DNA from: Mesorhizobium sp. 113-3-3
GTDB lineage: Bacteria > Pseudomonadota > Alphaproteobacteria > Rhizobiales > Rhizobiaceae
Direction of reading: 5' to 3'
Assembly: GCF_016756495.1 (NCBI RefSeq)
Contig: NZ_AP023243.1
Span: 5,150,501 to 5,214,500, forward strand
DNA: 64,000 nucleotides
A model generated the notes under the pieces. It was not told the DNA's origin, did not search any database, and was given only the letters and a program-made list of their open reading frames with translations. The position numbers were made by a program, and so were the translations under genes. Below are positions 17,250 through 29,928 of this stretch, piece after piece. The stretch's first letter is position 1, and every line of letters starts with the position of its first letter.

Positions 17250-17377
17250 ACCCTCCCCCTTGTGGGGAGGGTCGCGAACGAAGTGAGCGGGGTGGGGGGC
17301 GGCGCAGGGAAAGCGCTTTACGAGCACCCCCACCCCGATCCGCTGCGCGGATCGACCCTCCCCACAAGGGGGAGGGT
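17250..17377. repeat. Palindromic intergenic repeat between pgm and glgX
   Basis: A perfect 25-bp inverted repeat bounds the element: 17250-17274 is the reverse complement of 17353-17377. Each arm is itself a near-palindrome (CCCTCCCCC-TTGT-GGGGAGGG). The middle carries AAGTGAGCGGGGTGG and CCACCCCGATCCGCTGCG, again partly complementary. Elements of this sequence type are abundant between genes in Mesorhizobium. It lies inside the glycogen operon and could form a long hairpin in the mRNA. Confidence 0.85.
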
Positions 17378-17393
17378 AAAATCAGCACCACCC

Positions 17394-19025
<1,632 letters not shown>

Positions 19026-20471
19026 TCAGGCAACCCTTTTCGAAAGCAGCAGGCGATAGAGTTCAAGATATTTTTCCGCGCTCTTGTCCCATGACACATC
19101 GGCCTTCATGCCCTGGCGCTGGATGGTCTCGAAGGAAGCGGGATCGGCGTAGGCATCGGCCAGGCGGCGTATGGCGTGCAGCATCGCGCCGCCATTGTTG
19201 GGAGCGAACTGGAACCCTGTCGCGACGCCGGCCGCCATCGCCGCTTCGTTGGCGTCGACGATGGTGTCGGCGAGGCCGCCGGTGCGGGCGACCACCGGCA
19301 CGCAGCCATAGCGCAGGCCGTAAAGCTGCGTCAGTCCGCAGGGTTCGAAGCGTGACGGGATGATGATGGCGTCGCAGCCGCCCTGCATGGTGTGCGACAG
19401 CCCCTCATCATAGCCGATGACCACGCCGATGCGGCCACGGTGGCGTGCGGCCGCGGCAAGCAGTGCGCCTTCGAGGCCGGCATCGCCCGAGCCCAGTATG
19501 GCCAGCCGCGCGCCGGTCGCGACGATGCCGTCGATGACCGTCGCCAAAATGTCCATGCCCTTCTGCCAGGTCAGCCGGCTGATGACGCAGACGATCGGGG
19601 CGTCATCGCGGTCGAGGCCGAAACGCTCCTCAACGGCTGCCCTGTTCGGCGCCCGCGCCTTGAGCGTGGCGGCCGTATAGTTCGACACCAGATGCTTGTC
19701 CGTCTCCGGATCCCAGATGGCGGTGTCGATGCCGTTGACGATGCCGTAGAGGTCGCTGGAGCGCATGTTGATCAGGCCGTCGAGGCCCATGCCGAATTCC
19801 GGCGAGCGGATCTCCTGCGCATAGGAGGGGCTCACCGTGGTGATCGCCCAGGCGGCCTGCAGACCGGCCTTGAGGAAGCCGACGCCGCCGTAATATTCGA
19901 CGCCGTCGAGCGCCATCGCCACCGCCGGCAGGCCGAGCTCGCCGAAGATGCCGGCGCCAAACTGGCCCTGGAAGGCGAGATTGTGGACGGTCATCATCGA
20001 CGGCGTGCCGACCGCCTTGCCGTAGCGCATATAGGCCAGCGTCATCGCCGACTGCCAGTCATGGGCATGGACGATGTCGGGCAGGTAGCCCGAGATGGCA
20101 CCGCCTGCGATATCGGCGCCGGCCTGGCTCAGCGCCGCGAAGCGCCGCCAATTGTCCGGCCAGTCCGCGCCCGAAGCATTGCCGTAGGGACCGCCGGGAC
20201 GGTCGAACAGATGCGGCGCGTCGAGCACGAACAGGTCAAGCCCGGCGATCTGCACGGCATGGATCGAAGCCTTGCCGCCCTGCAGCAGCGGATATTGGTA
20301 GACAGCCTTCTTTTTCTTGAAGGCGTCCATCACCACGGGAAAGCCTGGAATGAGCGTGCGCATGGTCACGCCCTTGGCCGCGAGCGCGACGGGCAGCGCA
20401 CCGGTCACGTCGGCAAGCCCGCCGGTCTTGATCAGCGGGAATATCTCGGGCGTGACCGACAGAACCTGCAT
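19026..20471 (-). CDS. glgA: Glycogen synthase (ADP-glucose)
   Basis: This 481-residue GT5 enzyme transfers glucose from ADP-glucose to the non-reducing end of glycogen. The ATG at 20471 gives the canonical start [20 protein letters not shown], which contains the ADP-glucose-binding KTGGLADV loop; the longer frame from 20828 runs through glgC and is not used. Other hallmarks are [12 protein letters not shown], the central [20 protein letters not shown] and the C-terminal catalytic [17 protein letters not shown] with the TGGL loop. Length and motifs match the alphaproteobacterial form. It is separated from glgC by 83 bp carrying a dispersed repeat. Confidence 0.97.
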   Translation of the reverse strand: MQVLSVTPEIFPLIKTGGLADVTGALPVALAAKGVTMRTLIPGFPVVMDAFKKKKAVYQYPLLQGGKASIHAVQIAGLDLFVLDAPHLFDRPGGPYGNASGADWPDNWRRFAALSQAGADIAGGAISGYLPDIVHAHDWQSAMTLAYMRYGKAVGTPSMMTVHNLAFQGQFGAGIFGELGLPAVAMALDGVEYYGGVGFLKAGLQAAWAITTVSPSYAQEIRSPEFGMGLDGLINMRSSDLYGIVNGIDTAIWDPETDKHLVSNYTAATLKARAPNRAAVEERFGLDRDDAPIVCVISRLTWQKGMDILATVIDGIVATGARLAILGSGDAGLEGALLAAAARHRGRIGVVIGYDEGLSHTMQGGCDAIIIPSRFEPCGLTQLYGLRYGCVPVVARTGGLADTIVDANEAAMAAGVATGFQFAPNNGGAMLHAIRRLADAYADPASFETIQRQGMKADVSWDKSAEKYLELYRLLLSKRVA

Positions 20472-20495
20472 GCGTCTATCCCGATCCTGTCCAAT

Positions 20496-20558
20496 TCTTC
20501 GTTTCCAGGCAACTCCCGGACGGAAAACCGTTTCGCACTTTTCCTGGAACTGCTCTAG
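20496..20558. repeat. Dispersed rhizobial intergenic repeat, copy 3 (glgC-glgA junction)
   Basis: CGGACGGAAAACCGTTTCGC and ACTTTTCCTGGAACTGCTCT show the repeat in its commonest form. It includes the glgC stop codon (the CTA at 20555-20557) and fills most of the space to glgA. Confidence 0.75.
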
Positions 20559-21820
20559 AGCCCGAGTTTGTTGATCATGTCCTGCGTGATCAGGCAGATG
20601 CCTTTCTCCGAAACGCGGAAGCGCTTGGCGTCGAGAGCGGGATCCTCGCCGACGACCAGCCCCTCCGGTATCCTTACACCGTGGTCGATGACGACGCGCT
20701 TCAACTTTGCGTTCCGGCCGACATGAACGTCGGGCAGCATGACAACCTCTTCCAGCGTCGAATAGGAATTGATGCGCGCGCCGGTGAAGATCAGGCTCTT
20801 CTTCAGCGAAGCGCCGGAGACGATGCAATCGCCCGAGACCAGGGAGGAGACGGCCGAGCCGCGCCGGCCATCCTCGTCATGGACGAATTTTGCCGGCGGC
20901 TTCAACTCGGCATAGGTCCAGATCGGCCAGTCGCGGTCGTAGAGGTCGAGCTCCGGCGTGATGTCGGTCAGGTCGATATTGGCTTCCCAATAGGCATCGA
21001 CCGTTCCGACATCGCGCCAATAGGCTTCGTTCTCGGCGGTCGAGCGCACGCAGGACTTGGTGAAACGGTGCGCGATCGCCTTACCATGCTGGACGATATA
21101 GGGAATGATATCCTTGCCGAAGTCGCGGCTCGAGCCCGGCTCGGCGGCGTCGCGGCGCAGCTGCTCCATCAGGAACTTGGTCTTGAAGACGTAGATGCCC
21201 ATCGAGGCCAGGGCGAAGTCCGGGTTGCCCGGAATGCCGGGCGGATCGGCGGGCTTTTCGACGAAGGCGATGATGTTGTCCTTGGCATCGACATGCATGA
21301 CGCCGAAGCCGGTGGCTTCCATGCGCGGCACTTCGAGGCAGCCGACGGTGACGTCGGCATTGGCGTCGACATGCTGACGCAGCATCATCTCGTAGTCCAT
21401 CTTGTAGATGTGGTCGCCGGCGAGGATGACCATGTATTCGGGGCCATAGGCCTCGATGATGTCGATGTTCTGGTAGACGGCGTCGGCCGTGCCTTCATAC
21501 CATTGCGTTTCCGAGACGCGCTGGCTGGCCGGCAGGATGTCGAAGCTCTCGTTTCGTTCCGGCCGCAGGAAGTTCCAGCCGCGCTGCAGGTGGCGGATCA
21601 GCGAATGCGCCTTGTATTGCGTGGCGACGCCGAGGCGGCGAATGCCGGAGTTGAGCGCGTTGGAGAGCGCGAAGTCGATGATGCGCGTCTTGCCGCCAAA
21701 ATAGACCGCCGGCTTGGCGCGGCGGTCGGTCAGTTCCTTGAGGCGGCTGCCACGGCCGCCGGCCAGTACATAGGCCATGGCATCGCGCGCCAGCGGCTGG
21801 GTCCGTTTCAAGTCTGCCAT
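20555..21820 (-). CDS. glgC: Glucose-1-phosphate adenylyltransferase
   Basis: This 421-residue enzyme makes ADP-glucose, the committed and allosterically controlled step of glycogen synthesis. The nucleotidyltransferase loop is [20 protein letters not shown] near residue 16. It is followed by [19 protein letters not shown], the activator and substrate region, then [16 protein letters not shown] and [12 protein letters not shown]. The C-terminal left-handed beta-helix ([20 protein letters not shown]) carries the usual regulatory contacts. The length is as expected. It starts 19 bp after the glgB stop; the operon order glgB-glgC-glgA is the rhizobial one. Confidence 0.98.
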   Translation of the reverse strand: MADLKRTQPLARDAMAYVLAGGRGSRLKELTDRRAKPAVYFGGKTRIIDFALSNALNSGIRRLGVATQYKAHSLIRHLQRGWNFLRPERNESFDILPASQRVSETQWYEGTADAVYQNIDIIEAYGPEYMVILAGDHIYKMDYEMMLRQHVDANADVTVGCLEVPRMEATGFGVMHVDAKDNIIAFVEKPADPPGIPGNPDFALASMGIYVFKTKFLMEQLRRDAAEPGSSRDFGKDIIPYIVQHGKAIAHRFTKSCVRSTAENEAYWRDVGTVDAYWEANIDLTDITPELDLYDRDWPIWTYAELKPPAKFVHDEDGRRGSAVSSLVSGDCIVSGASLKKSLIFTGARINSYSTLEEVVMLPDVHVGRNAKLKRVVIDHGVRIPEGLVVGEDPALDAKRFRVSEKGICLITQDMINKLGL

Positions 21821-21839
21821 TTCTACCCTCCCAAGTTAC

Positions 21840-24074
21840 TCAAGTCTCGCCCTGTTCGTCGGCCTCGGCGACGAGTTCGAGCATGATCGTCGACAGCGGC
21901 GGCAAAAGCATCGTTGCCGAGATGCTCTTGCCTTCCGCCCTTGCCTCGACCATGCCGCCATTGCCCATGCCGGAACCGCCATATTCGGATGCGTCGGTGT
22001 TGATGATCTCGCGCCACTTGCCGGCCTTCGGCAGCGGCACGCGATAATTGTCGCGCGGCACCGGCGTGAAATTGGAGATGACAGCCACCGGGCTGCCGCC
22101 CGGCGCGTTGCGCACCCAGGCGAAAACCGAATTCTGGCTGTCATCGACGATCAGCCAGGAAAACCCTTCCGGCTCGCAGTCGCGGCCATGCAGCGCCGGG
22201 CGCGAACGATAGAGATAGTTGAGATCGCGCACCGTCTGCCAGACACCGCGATGCGGTCGGAAATCGAGCAGGTTCCAGTCGAGCGCGCGCGCCTCGCTCC
22301 ATTCGCGGCGCTGCGCGAATTCCTGCCCCATGAACAGGAGCTTCTTGCCGGGATAGCCCCACATGAAGCCGTAATAGGCCCGCAAGGTCGCGAACTTTTG
22401 CCAGTCGTCGCCGGCCATCTTGCCTAGCAGCGTGCCTTTGCCGTGCACGACCTCGTCATGCGAGAGCGGCAGCACGAAATTCTCTGAGAAGGCGTAGGTC
22501 AGCCCAAAGGTCAGGTCGTTGTGATGGTGCTTGCGGAAAATCGGCTCCTTGGCAAAATACTCCAGCGTGTCGTGCATGAAGCCCATGTTCCACTTGAAGC
22601 CGAAGCCGAGCCCGCCTTCATGCACCGGCGCCGAGACCTTCGGCCATGAGGTCGATTCCTCGGCGATGGTCATGACGCCCGGATGGTGACCGTAGACTTC
22701 CTTGTTCATTTTCTGCAGGAAAGAGACCGCCTCGAGGTTCTCGCGGCCGCCCTTCTCATTGGGAATCCACTCGCCGGCCTTGCGCGAATAGTCGAGGTAG
22801 AGCATCGAGGCGACCGCATCGACGCGCAAACCGTCGACATGGTATTTTTCGGCCCAGAACAGCGCGTTGTTGACCAGGAACGACACCACCTCGCGGCGGC
22901 CGAAATTGTAGATCGCGGTGTTCCAGTCGGGATGAAAACCCTTGCGCGGATCGGCATGTTCGTAGAGCGCGGTGCCGTCGAAATGGGCCAGGCCATGCGC
23001 GTCGACCGGGAAATGCGCCGGCACCCAATCGAGGATGACGCCGACGCCGGCGCGGTGCGCGCCATCGACGAAACGGGCAAACCCGTCGGGATCGCCGAAG
23101 CGGGCCGAGGGCGCATAAAGGCCGGTCGTCTGATAGCCCCAGGACGGGTCATAGGGATGCTCGGAGATCGGCATGAACTCGATGTGGGTGAAGCCGGTCT
23201 CGACGACGTAAGGGATCAGCCGGTCGGCCATTTCGTCCCATGACAGGAAGGTACCGTCGTCGCGAAGCTGCCAGGACCCGGCGTGGACTTCGTAGATGGA
23301 GATCGCTTCGCGGCGGTGATCGGCATTGCGCCAGAAATTGCGGTGCGCTTCGTCGCCCCATTCATGCGCCGGCGGCACGGCAACGACCGAAGCCGTGGCC
23401 GGGCGGAGTTCGGATTTGAACGCAAACGGATCGGCCTTCAGCGGCAGCCTGACGCCATCGGGCCCGATGATCTCGTATTTGTAGGGCCGCCCGGCACCGA
23501 TGTCGGGCACGAACAGCTCCCAGATGCCGGTGTCGCGGCGATCGCGCATCGTGTGGCGGCGGCCATCCCAGTCGTTGAAATCACCGACCACCGAGACGCG
23601 CCGCGCATTGGGAGCCCAGACGGCGAAATGCACGCCGGTGGCGCCCTCATGATCGATGACATGCGCGCCAATCTTGTCGAACAGCCTGAGGTGCGACCCC
23701 TCGGCGATATAGTAGTCGTCCATCGGCCCGAGCACCGGACCGAACGAATAGGGATCGGTCAGCCACCAGTCGCCGCCGGCGTTCCTGGCGTGATAGCGCA
23801 GCGGCTGGCGCTTCTTGATCGACAATTTGCCTTCGAAGAAGCCCGCGTCGTCCCGCCTCGACAACGCGCCGGCCTCGAGGCCCGTCAGCGTATAGGCGGT
23901 GACAGTCTCGGCATGCGGAACGAAGCAGCGGGCAAACAGGCCTTTGCCGACCTCATGGACACCAAGGATCGCGAACGGATCTCCGTGCGTACCGGCGACA
24001 ATTGCCGCAACATCGCTGGCTGGCGCCAGTCCGTCCGGCCCGCTTGTCGCAGCGGTCGCGCGCGGCTTCCTCAT
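21840..24074 (-). CDS. glgB: 1,4-alpha-glucan branching enzyme
   Basis: This 744-residue GH13 enzyme introduces alpha-1,6 branches into glycogen. The ATG at 24074 ([12 protein letters not shown]) gives the normal length; the frame extends to 24131 without an RBS. Two N-terminal CBM48-type modules ([13 protein letters not shown] and [20 protein letters not shown]) precede the barrel. Key sites are [15 protein letters not shown] [20 protein letters not shown], nucleophile Asp ~419 in [20 protein letters not shown], acid/base Glu in [10 protein letters not shown] and [16 protein letters not shown]. All are intact. It lies between glgP (106 bp upstream) and glgC (19 bp downstream). Confidence 0.97.
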   Translation of the reverse strand: MRKPRATAATSGPDGLAPASDVAAIVAGTHGDPFAILGVHEVGKGLFARCFVPHAETVTAYTLTGLEAGALSRRDDAGFFEGKLSIKKRQPLRYHARNAGGDWWLTDPYSFGPVLGPMDDYYIAEGSHLRLFDKIGAHVIDHEGATGVHFAVWAPNARRVSVVGDFNDWDGRRHTMRDRRDTGIWELFVPDIGAGRPYKYEIIGPDGVRLPLKADPFAFKSELRPATASVVAVPPAHEWGDEAHRNFWRNADHRREAISIYEVHAGSWQLRDDGTFLSWDEMADRLIPYVVETGFTHIEFMPISEHPYDPSWGYQTTGLYAPSARFGDPDGFARFVDGAHRAGVGVILDWVPAHFPVDAHGLAHFDGTALYEHADPRKGFHPDWNTAIYNFGRREVVSFLVNNALFWAEKYHVDGLRVDAVASMLYLDYSRKAGEWIPNEKGGRENLEAVSFLQKMNKEVYGHHPGVMTIAEESTSWPKVSAPVHEGGLGFGFKWNMGFMHDTLEYFAKEPIFRKHHHNDLTFGLTYAFSENFVLPLSHDEVVHGKGTLLGKMAGDDWQKFATLRAYYGFMWGYPGKKLLFMGQEFAQRREWSEARALDWNLLDFRPHRGVWQTVRDLNYLYRSRPALHGRDCEPEGFSWLIVDDSQNSVFAWVRNAPGGSPVAVISNFTPVPRDNYRVPLPKAGKWREIINTDASEYGGSGMGNGGMVEARAEGKSISATMLLPPLSTIMLELVAEADEQGET

Positions 24075-24180
24075 CAGGCAGTGTCCCTCCCAGGGCACCA
24101 GGTGTCTATTTCTGGCTATGCGGGTTGGCATTCAACCCACGTCACCGGGACCACATTGTTCGTGGCCTCATGCAATCACA

Positions 24181-26649
24181 TCAGGCAGGCACGTTCCAGA
24201 TTTCTTTCGCGTATTGACGGATGGTGCGGTCGGACGAGAACCAGCCGACGCGCGCGACATTGCGGATTGCCCTGGCATACCAGTCCGGGCTGTTGCGCCA
24301 GACAGCGTCTACATCGCGCTGGGCGGCGGCGTAGGTGTCGAAATCGGCGGCGACCATGAACCAGTCGCTGTCATAGAGGCCGTTGATCAGGTCGCGGTAG
24401 CGATTGGGATCGTCGGGCGAGAAGACACCCGAGGAAACCGCCGCGACCGCCTGCGCCAGTTCGGAAGAGCCCTCGATCACGGCGCGGGGGTTGTAGCCAT
24501 TGTTGCGCCGCTCGGCGACCTCGGCCGTGGTCAGGCCGAAGATGAAGATGTTGTCGTCGCCGACGCATTCCTTGATCTCGACATTGGCGCCGTCGAGCGT
24601 GCCTATGGTCAGCGCGCCGTTGAGCGCGAACTTCATGTTGCCCGTGCCCGACGCTTCCATGCCGGCGGTTGAGATCTGCTCGGACAGGTCGGCGGCGGGC
24701 ATCAGCACCTCGGCCAGGCTGACATTGTAGTTCGGCACGAACACCACCTTCAGCAGGCCGCGCACCGCCGGATCGCGGTTGATGACCTTGGCGACGTCAT
24801 TGGCGAGTTTGATGATCAGCTTGGCGTTGTGGTAGCTGGGCGCCGCCTTGCCGCCGAAGAATTTCACGCGCGGCATCCAGTCACGTTCGGGGTGCGAGCG
24901 GATCTGATCGTAGAGTGCGATCGCCTCAAGGATGTTGAGGAGCTGGCGCTTGTATTCGTGGATGCGCTTGACCTGGATGTCGAACAGCGCCGACGGGTCG
25001 ACCTTGATGCCGAGCCGGTCGGCGACGAGATTGGCCAGCCGCGCCTTGTTCTGGCGCTTGACCCCGGCGAACTTCTCCCGGAACGCACTGTCGTCGGCAA
25101 AGTTGTCGAGCCCTTTGATGGCGTCGATGTCATCGAGAAAACGATCGCCGATCGCCTCGCGGGCGAGCGAGGTCAGCCCGGGATTGCACTGGATCAGCCA
25201 GCGTCGCGGCGTGATGCCGTTAGTCTTGTTGTTGATGCGATCGGGATAGAGCTTGTGCAGGTCGGCGAACACCGTTTCCTTCATCAGCTCGGTGTGCAGC
25301 GCCGACACACCATTGATCGAGTGCGAGCCGACAAAGGCCAGATTGCCCATGCGCACGCGGCGGTCGCCATTTTCCTGGATCAACGAAATGCGGCTGATCT
25401 GCTCGCCCGAGAACTGGTCGGTGGCGCGCGCCTCCAGCAGCACCTGCGCGTTGATGGCGTAGACGATCTGCATATGACGCGGCAGAAGCCGCTCGAACAG
25501 CGGCACCGGCCAGCTTTCCAGCGCCTCGGGAAGAAGCGTGTGGTTGGTGTAGCCGAAGGTGCGCTTGGTGATGCTCCAGGCGAGGTCGAAGTCCATGCCG
25601 TGGACATCCATCAACAGCCGCATCAGCTCCGGCACGGCGATCGCCGGGTGGGTGTCGTTGAGGTGGATTGCCGCCTTGTCGGGCAGCGACTTCAGGTCGC
25701 CATACTGGCTGAGGTGACGCTGCACGATGTCCTGCAGCGATGCGGTCGAGAAGAAGTACTCCTGCCGCAGCCTGAGCTCCTGCCCGGCCATGTGGGAATC
25801 GGCGGGGTAAAGCACGCGCGACAACGCGTCCGCCTTGTTGCTTTCGGCGAGCGCGCCGATGTGGTCACCGGCATTGAACTTGTCGAGCAGGATCGGATCG
25901 ACCGGCATGCCAGACCACAGCCGCAGCGTGTTGACGCGGTTGCCCCGCCAGCCAACGACAGGCGTGTCGTAGGCGACAGCCAGGACATGTTCGGTCGGCT
26001 TCCAGACGTGGCGCTCGAGCCGACCGTCCTTTGACGTGATGGACTCCACCGAGCCGCCGAAGCCGACTTCGAAGGAGCGCTCGCGCCGTTCGAACTCCCA
26101 GGGGTTGCCGTGATCGAGCCAGGTTTCGGGCAGTTCGACCTGCCAGCCGTCATGGATCTCCTGGCGGAACATGCCGTTGGCGTAGCGGATGCCATAGCCG
26201 TGTGCCGGAATGTCGACGGTCGCCATGCTTTCCATGAAGCAGGCTGCGAGCCGGCCGAGGCCGCCATTGCCGAGCGCGGCATCGGGTTCGAGCGCGGCGA
26301 TCAGATCGAGGTCGACGCCGAGCGACGACAGCGCCTCGCGCATATTGTCCATCAGGCCAAGATTGGAGAAGGCGTCGCGCATCAGGCGGCCGATGAGGAA
26401 CTCCAACGACAGATAGTAGACGCGCTTTTCCTGCTGGTCGTAGGCCTCTTTGGTTGCCTGCATCCAGCGATCGACGATGCGGTCGCGCACGACCTTGATC
26501 GAGGCGGTCAGCCAGTCGTACTGGGTCGCAACGGTGGTGTCCTTGCCGACCCGGTATTTGAGGGCCACCAAGACTTCCCTTGCGAGCGTCTTCGGATCAG
26601 GATTTTCGAGCAGGGGCGGAAGGGTTTCGGATGTCATTGCGCGCGTCAT
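24181..26649 (-). CDS. glgP: Glycogen phosphorylase
   Basis: This 822-residue GT35 enzyme releases glucose-1-P from glycogen ends. The ATG at 26649 follows GAGAGGCAGC; MTSET at 26637 is an alternative, and the frame is open to 26697. Visible motifs include YLSLEFLIGRLMRDAFSNLG, GNGGLGRLAACFMESMATV, NDTHPAIAVPELMRLL, KIHEYKRQL-type RIHEYKRQLLN and the pyridoxal-phosphate lysine (about residue 673) in EASGTGNMKFALNGALTIGT. All catalytic regions are intact. It is the first gene of the glycogen operon, so the promoter should lie in 26650-26780. Confidence 0.97.
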   Translation of the reverse strand: MTRAMTSETLPPLLENPDPKTLAREVLVALKYRVGKDTTVATQYDWLTASIKVVRDRIVDRWMQATKEAYDQQEKRVYYLSLEFLIGRLMRDAFSNLGLMDNMREALSSLGVDLDLIAALEPDAALGNGGLGRLAACFMESMATVDIPAHGYGIRYANGMFRQEIHDGWQVELPETWLDHGNPWEFERRERSFEVGFGGSVESITSKDGRLERHVWKPTEHVLAVAYDTPVVGWRGNRVNTLRLWSGMPVDPILLDKFNAGDHIGALAESNKADALSRVLYPADSHMAGQELRLRQEYFFSTASLQDIVQRHLSQYGDLKSLPDKAAIHLNDTHPAIAVPELMRLLMDVHGMDFDLAWSITKRTFGYTNHTLLPEALESWPVPLFERLLPRHMQIVYAINAQVLLEARATDQFSGEQISRISLIQENGDRRVRMGNLAFVGSHSINGVSALHTELMKETVFADLHKLYPDRINNKTNGITPRRWLIQCNPGLTSLAREAIGDRFLDDIDAIKGLDNFADDSAFREKFAGVKRQNKARLANLVADRLGIKVDPSALFDIQVKRIHEYKRQLLNILEAIALYDQIRSHPERDWMPRVKFFGGKAAPSYHNAKLIIKLANDVAKVINRDPAVRGLLKVVFVPNYNVSLAEVLMPAADLSEQISTAGMEASGTGNMKFALNGALTIGTLDGANVEIKECVGDDNIFIFGLTTAEVAERRNNGYNPRAVIEGSSELAQAVAAVSSGVFSPDDPNRYRDLINGLYDSDWFMVAADFDTYAAAQRDVDAVWRNSPDWYARAIRNVARVGWFSSDRTIRQYAKEIWNVPA

Positions 26650-26780
26650 GCTGCCTCTCGTGCGGTTGCAACGATCATACCGGCTTTCACCATTCATCCC
26701 AGCCTATGTTACTGCATTGCAGCATATATTCAATCGATTTAGATGAACGTGCTCCGGCTTACCCTGCGGCAATTTGACAA

Positions 26781-27563
26781 TCAGGCGGCGAGCGCCGCCT
26801 CAGGAGGCGCCTTGGCGCCGGTCATGAAGGCGACGGCATCGGACATCGTATATTGCTTGGGATCGATGACTGCGAGGCGACGGCCGAGGCGATGGATGTG
26901 AACACGGTCGGCCACCTCGAAGACATGCGGCATGTTGTGCGAGATCAGCACGATCGGCAGGCCGCGTTTTTTCACGTCGAGGATCAGTTCGAGCACACGG
27001 CGGCTCTCCTTGACGCCAAGGGCCGCCGTCGGCTCGTCCATGATCACCACGCGGCTGCCGAAGGCCGCGGCGCGCGCCACCGCCACGCCCTGGCGCTGGC
27101 CGCCCGAGAGCGTCTCCACCGCCTGGCCGATGTTCTGGATGGTCATCAGGCCGAGTTCGGTGAGCTTGTCGCGGGCGCGCTTTTCCATGGCCGGGCGGTC
27201 AAGCATGCGCAGCCACTGGCCGAGGAAACCGGGTTTGCGGATCTCGCGGCCGAGGAACATGTTGTCGGCGATCGACAGGGCCGGCGAAAGCGCGAGGTTC
27301 TGGTAGACGGTTTCGATACCGGCTTCGCGGGCTTCCATCGGCGACTTGAAGGCAACGGTCTTGCCTTCAAGCCGGATTTCGCCCTCGTCGGGCACGACAG
27401 CGCCTGAAATCGCCTTGATGAGCGACGACTTGCCGGCGCCATTGTCACCGATGACGGCGAGGATTTCGCCGGGATAGAGGTCGAAGTCGGCATTGTCGAG
27501 CGCGGTGACGCGGCCGTAGCGCTTGACCAGGCCACGCGCGGTGAGAATGGGCTCCTGGGTCAT
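26781..27563 (-). CDS. frcA: Fructose ABC importer ATP-binding protein
   Basis: This 260-residue single-domain ATPase begins MTQEPILTARGLVKRYGRVT and carries Walker A GDNGAGKSS, Q-loop TVYQNLALSP, signature LSGGQRQGVAVARA, Walker B VVIMDEPTAALG and switch His in ISHNMPHV. It differs from most sugar (CUT2) ATPases, which have two ABC domains, and fits the short FrcA type. Its ATG overlaps the permease stop (ATGA). The C-terminal codons form a GC hairpin (26783-26800) over the stop, which may help end the transcript. Longer frames upstream run through frcC and are not used. Confidence 0.93.
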   Translation of the reverse strand: MTQEPILTARGLVKRYGRVTALDNADFDLYPGEILAVIGDNGAGKSSLIKAISGAVVPDEGEIRLEGKTVAFKSPMEAREAGIETVYQNLALSPALSIADNMFLGREIRKPGFLGQWLRMLDRPAMEKRARDKLTELGLMTIQNIGQAVETLSGGQRQGVAVARAAAFGSRVVIMDEPTAALGVKESRRVLELILDVKKRGLPIVLISHNMPHVFEVADRVHIHRLGRRLAVIDPKQYTMSDAVAFMTGAKAPPEAALAA

Positions 27564-28621
27564 GCCGAAACCTTTCTGATCCATTGGTCGACCGCCACGG
27601 CGCCGATGATCAGCACGCCGGTGAGCAGAACTTTCCATTGCGGGTCGGCGCCCAGCATGTTGAGGCCCATGGAGACGACGCCGACGATCATCGCGCCGAA
27701 CAGCGTGCCCAGGATCGAGCCGCGCCCGCCGAAGAGGGAAATACCGCCGATCACCGTCGCGGTGATGGCTTGCAGATTGTAGTCGGTGACGGCCGCCGAC
27801 GGCGAGATCGACCCGTTGCGGCCGATGGAGACCCAGGCGGCGAAAGCGGCGATCAGCCCGGCAAGCGTGTAGACCGTCACCAGCACCTTCTTGGTCTGGA
27901 TGCCCGACAGTTTGGCCGCCTCCTGGTCGTCGCCGACGGCGTAGACATGGCGGCCCCAGGCGGTGTGGTTGAGCACGTACCAAAGCAGCAGCACCAGCGC
28001 GACCATGGCGATGACGCCGAGCGTCAGCACCGCGGTGCCGACCTTGAAGCTCAGGGCGAACAGATGCAGCAGCGGCGCCTGGGTGTCGACGTCGGTGTCG
28101 CGGATTGTTTCATTGGCCGAATAGATGAAGTTCGTGGCCATGACGATGTTCCAGGTGCCCAGCGTCACGATGAAAGGCGGCAGCTTCATGTAGGCGACCA
28201 GCAGCCCGTTGAGCAGCCCGCAGGCAGCACCGGCGGCTAGCCCGAGCGCCACGGCAACCACGCTCGGCAAGCCGTAACTGACGGCGCAATTGCCCATGAT
28301 CACGGCTGAAATGACCATGATGACGCCGATCGACAAGTCGATGCCGGCGGTCAGGATGACAAGTGTCTGCGCAGCACCCAGAATGCCGACGATGGCGATC
28401 TGCTGCAGGATCAGCGTCAGCGTGTAGGACGAGAAGAACCGCCCGCCAATGGTGATGCCGAAGATGATGATCGACAGGACCAGCACGATCAGCGGCACCG
28501 CCGCCGGCGTCGAATGCAGGAAGTGCTGGACGCGCCTGACTGCCGATTTGTGTTCGTCGAACGCGGCAACGCTGGTGTCGCTGCCCGAGAGAACCTTCTC
28601 GAATTCCTGAGCTTGAGCCAT
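27560..28621 (-). CDS. frcC: Fructose ABC importer permease
   Basis: This 353-residue CUT2-type permease (BPD_transp_2, RbsC-like) has about ten membrane helices. Signature segments are LVILTAGIDLSIGVIMVISA, LPPFIVTLGTWNIVMA, the cytoplasmic coupling loop YAVGDDQEAAKLSGI and ITATVIGGISLFGGRGSILG. The N-terminal soluble part contains FDEHKSAVRRVQHFLHSTPA. The order binding protein, permease, ATPase and the divergent ROK regulator reproduce the Sinorhizobium frc locus. The 161-bp gap to frcB contains a hairpin at 28724-28752. Fructose is inferred from this synteny; ribose, mannose or another hexose cannot be excluded. Confidence 0.93.
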   Translation of the reverse strand: MAQAQEFEKVLSGSDTSVAAFDEHKSAVRRVQHFLHSTPAAVPLIVLVLSIIIFGITIGGRFFSSYTLTLILQQIAIVGILGAAQTLVILTAGIDLSIGVIMVISAVIMGNCAVSYGLPSVVAVALGLAAGAACGLLNGLLVAYMKLPPFIVTLGTWNIVMATNFIYSANETIRDTDVDTQAPLLHLFALSFKVGTAVLTLGVIAMVALVLLLWYVLNHTAWGRHVYAVGDDQEAAKLSGIQTKKVLVTVYTLAGLIAAFAAWVSIGRNGSISPSAAVTDYNLQAITATVIGGISLFGGRGSILGTLFGAMIVGVVSMGLNMLGADPQWKVLLTGVLIIGAVAVDQWIRKVSA

Positions 28622-28723
28622 GTTTCCTCCCCGTGAGGTGTCAGCCTAGCGCCGACGCCCGTCCACGCCTTTCCGGTCTGTTGCCGGGATTGTTCGCGGT
28701 CACGCGACCCATCGTCCACCCGA

Positions 28724-28752
28724 AGCGGCCGGGGATCAAGCCCCCGACCGCT
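28724..28752 (-). terminator. Attenuator hairpin between frcB and frcC
   Basis: AGCGGTCGGGG pairs with CCCCGGCCGCT (one G-U pair) around a 7-nt loop on the minus strand, 31 bp behind the frcB stop. Without a T tract it probably lowers, rather than stops, expression of frcC and frcA. Confidence 0.55.
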
Positions 28753-28782
28753 CGAGTTCGATAATTGCCGGTCAGACCAGCA

Positions 28783-29817
28783 TCAGCCCCAGCACTTGGC
28801 GAGGCCTTCCTTGGTGTCGATGGACTTCACGCCGTTGGCCGGCTTGTCGGTCACCAGGTTGACGCCGGTGTCGAAGAAGTTCTTGCCTTCGGTCGGCTTC
28901 GGCTTGGTTCCGTCCTTGGCGAAGGCGGCAATCGCCTCGATGCCGAGCGCTGCCATCTGCAGCGGGTACTGCTGCGACGTTGCGCCGATCACACCTTCGG
29001 TCACCGACTTCACGCCGGGGCAGCCGCCGTCGACGGAGACGATCAGCACCTGCTTTTCAAGGCCGACGGCCTTGAGCGCCTGGTAGGCGCCGACGGCAGC
29101 CGGCTCGTTGATGGTGTGGATGACGTTGATGGTGTTGTCCTTCTGCAGAAGGTTCTCCATCGCCTTGCGGCCACCCTCTTCATTGCCATTGGTGACGTCG
29201 TGGCCGACGATGCGCGGATCGGTTTCGTCGCCGATCTTGTTGGGGTCCTTCACGTCGATGCCGTAGCCCATCATGAAGCCCTGGTCGCGCAGCACGTCGA
29301 CGGTCGGCTGCGACGGCGTCAGGTCGAGGAAGCCGATCTTGGCGTCCTTGGCCTTGTCGCCGAGAGTGGCGGCGGCCCAGGCGCCGATCAGCTTGCCGGC
29401 CTCGAGATTGTCGGTGGCGAAGGTCGCATCGGCCGCGTCGATCGGGTCTAGCGGCGTGTCGAGCGCGATCACCAGCAGGCCGGCGTCACGCGCCTTCTTG
29501 ACGGTCGGCACGATGCCCTTGGTGTCGGATGCGGTGATCAGGATACCCTTGGCGCCGTCGGCGATGCAGCTTTCGATCGCGGCCACCTGGCTCTCGCTGT
29601 CGCCGTCGATCTTGCCGGCATAGGTCTTGAGGTCGACGCCGAGTTCCTTGGCCTTGGCGGTCGCGCCTTCCTTCATCTTGACGAAGAAGGGGTTGGTGTC
29701 GGTCTTGGTGATCAGGCAAGCGCCGACGCCGGCCGCGGAAGCCGATGATGCAAACGCCATCACGCCCAGGGCGGCCGCTGCAAACACGGTCGATTTCAAC
29801 AATTTTGTATTGGTCAC
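28783..29817 (-). CDS. frcB: Fructose ABC importer periplasmic binding protein
   Basis: The start is the GTG at 29817, directly behind GGAGGAAGATC; an ATG at 29862 exists but no RBS precedes it. The 344-residue product has a signal peptide ([20 protein letters not shown], then ASSASA/AG). The periplasmic-binding-protein type I fold follows: [58 protein letters not shown] and [14 protein letters not shown]. It delivers the sugar to FrcC. It is the first gene of frcBCA, transcribed leftwards from the dyad-bearing control region at 29929-29968. Confidence 0.94.
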   Translation of the reverse strand: MTNTKLLKSTVFAAAALGVMAFASSASAAGVGACLITKTDTNPFFVKMKEGATAKAKELGVDLKTYAGKIDGDSESQVAAIESCIADGAKGILITASDTKGIVPTVKKARDAGLLVIALDTPLDPIDAADATFATDNLEAGKLIGAWAAATLGDKAKDAKIGFLDLTPSQPTVDVLRDQGFMMGYGIDVKDPNKIGDETDPRIVGHDVTNGNEEGGRKAMENLLQKDNTINVIHTINEPAAVGAYQALKAVGLEKQVLIVSVDGGCPGVKSVTEGVIGATSQQYPLQMAALGIEAIAAFAKDGTKPKPTEGKNFFDTGVNLVTDKPANGVKSIDTKEGLAKCWG

Positions 29818-29928
29818 GATCTTCCTCCCAGTGGAACCATTCCGGATGCCGGCCACCGGCATCTACGGTGCATCCTACGAAATTTCTCCCAGCGTGGACG
29901 CCCCCTCAACAGACACCAGACCGAAGGC

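Noticed and set aside
17237..17251. A GTG start for GlgX at 17251
   Set aside because: The codon lies in the arm of the palindromic repeat; the ATG at 17236 gives the usual N-terminus.
23283..24359. A 358-codon open frame opposite glgB
   Set aside because: Antisense shadow of glgB; no RBS and unlikely composition.
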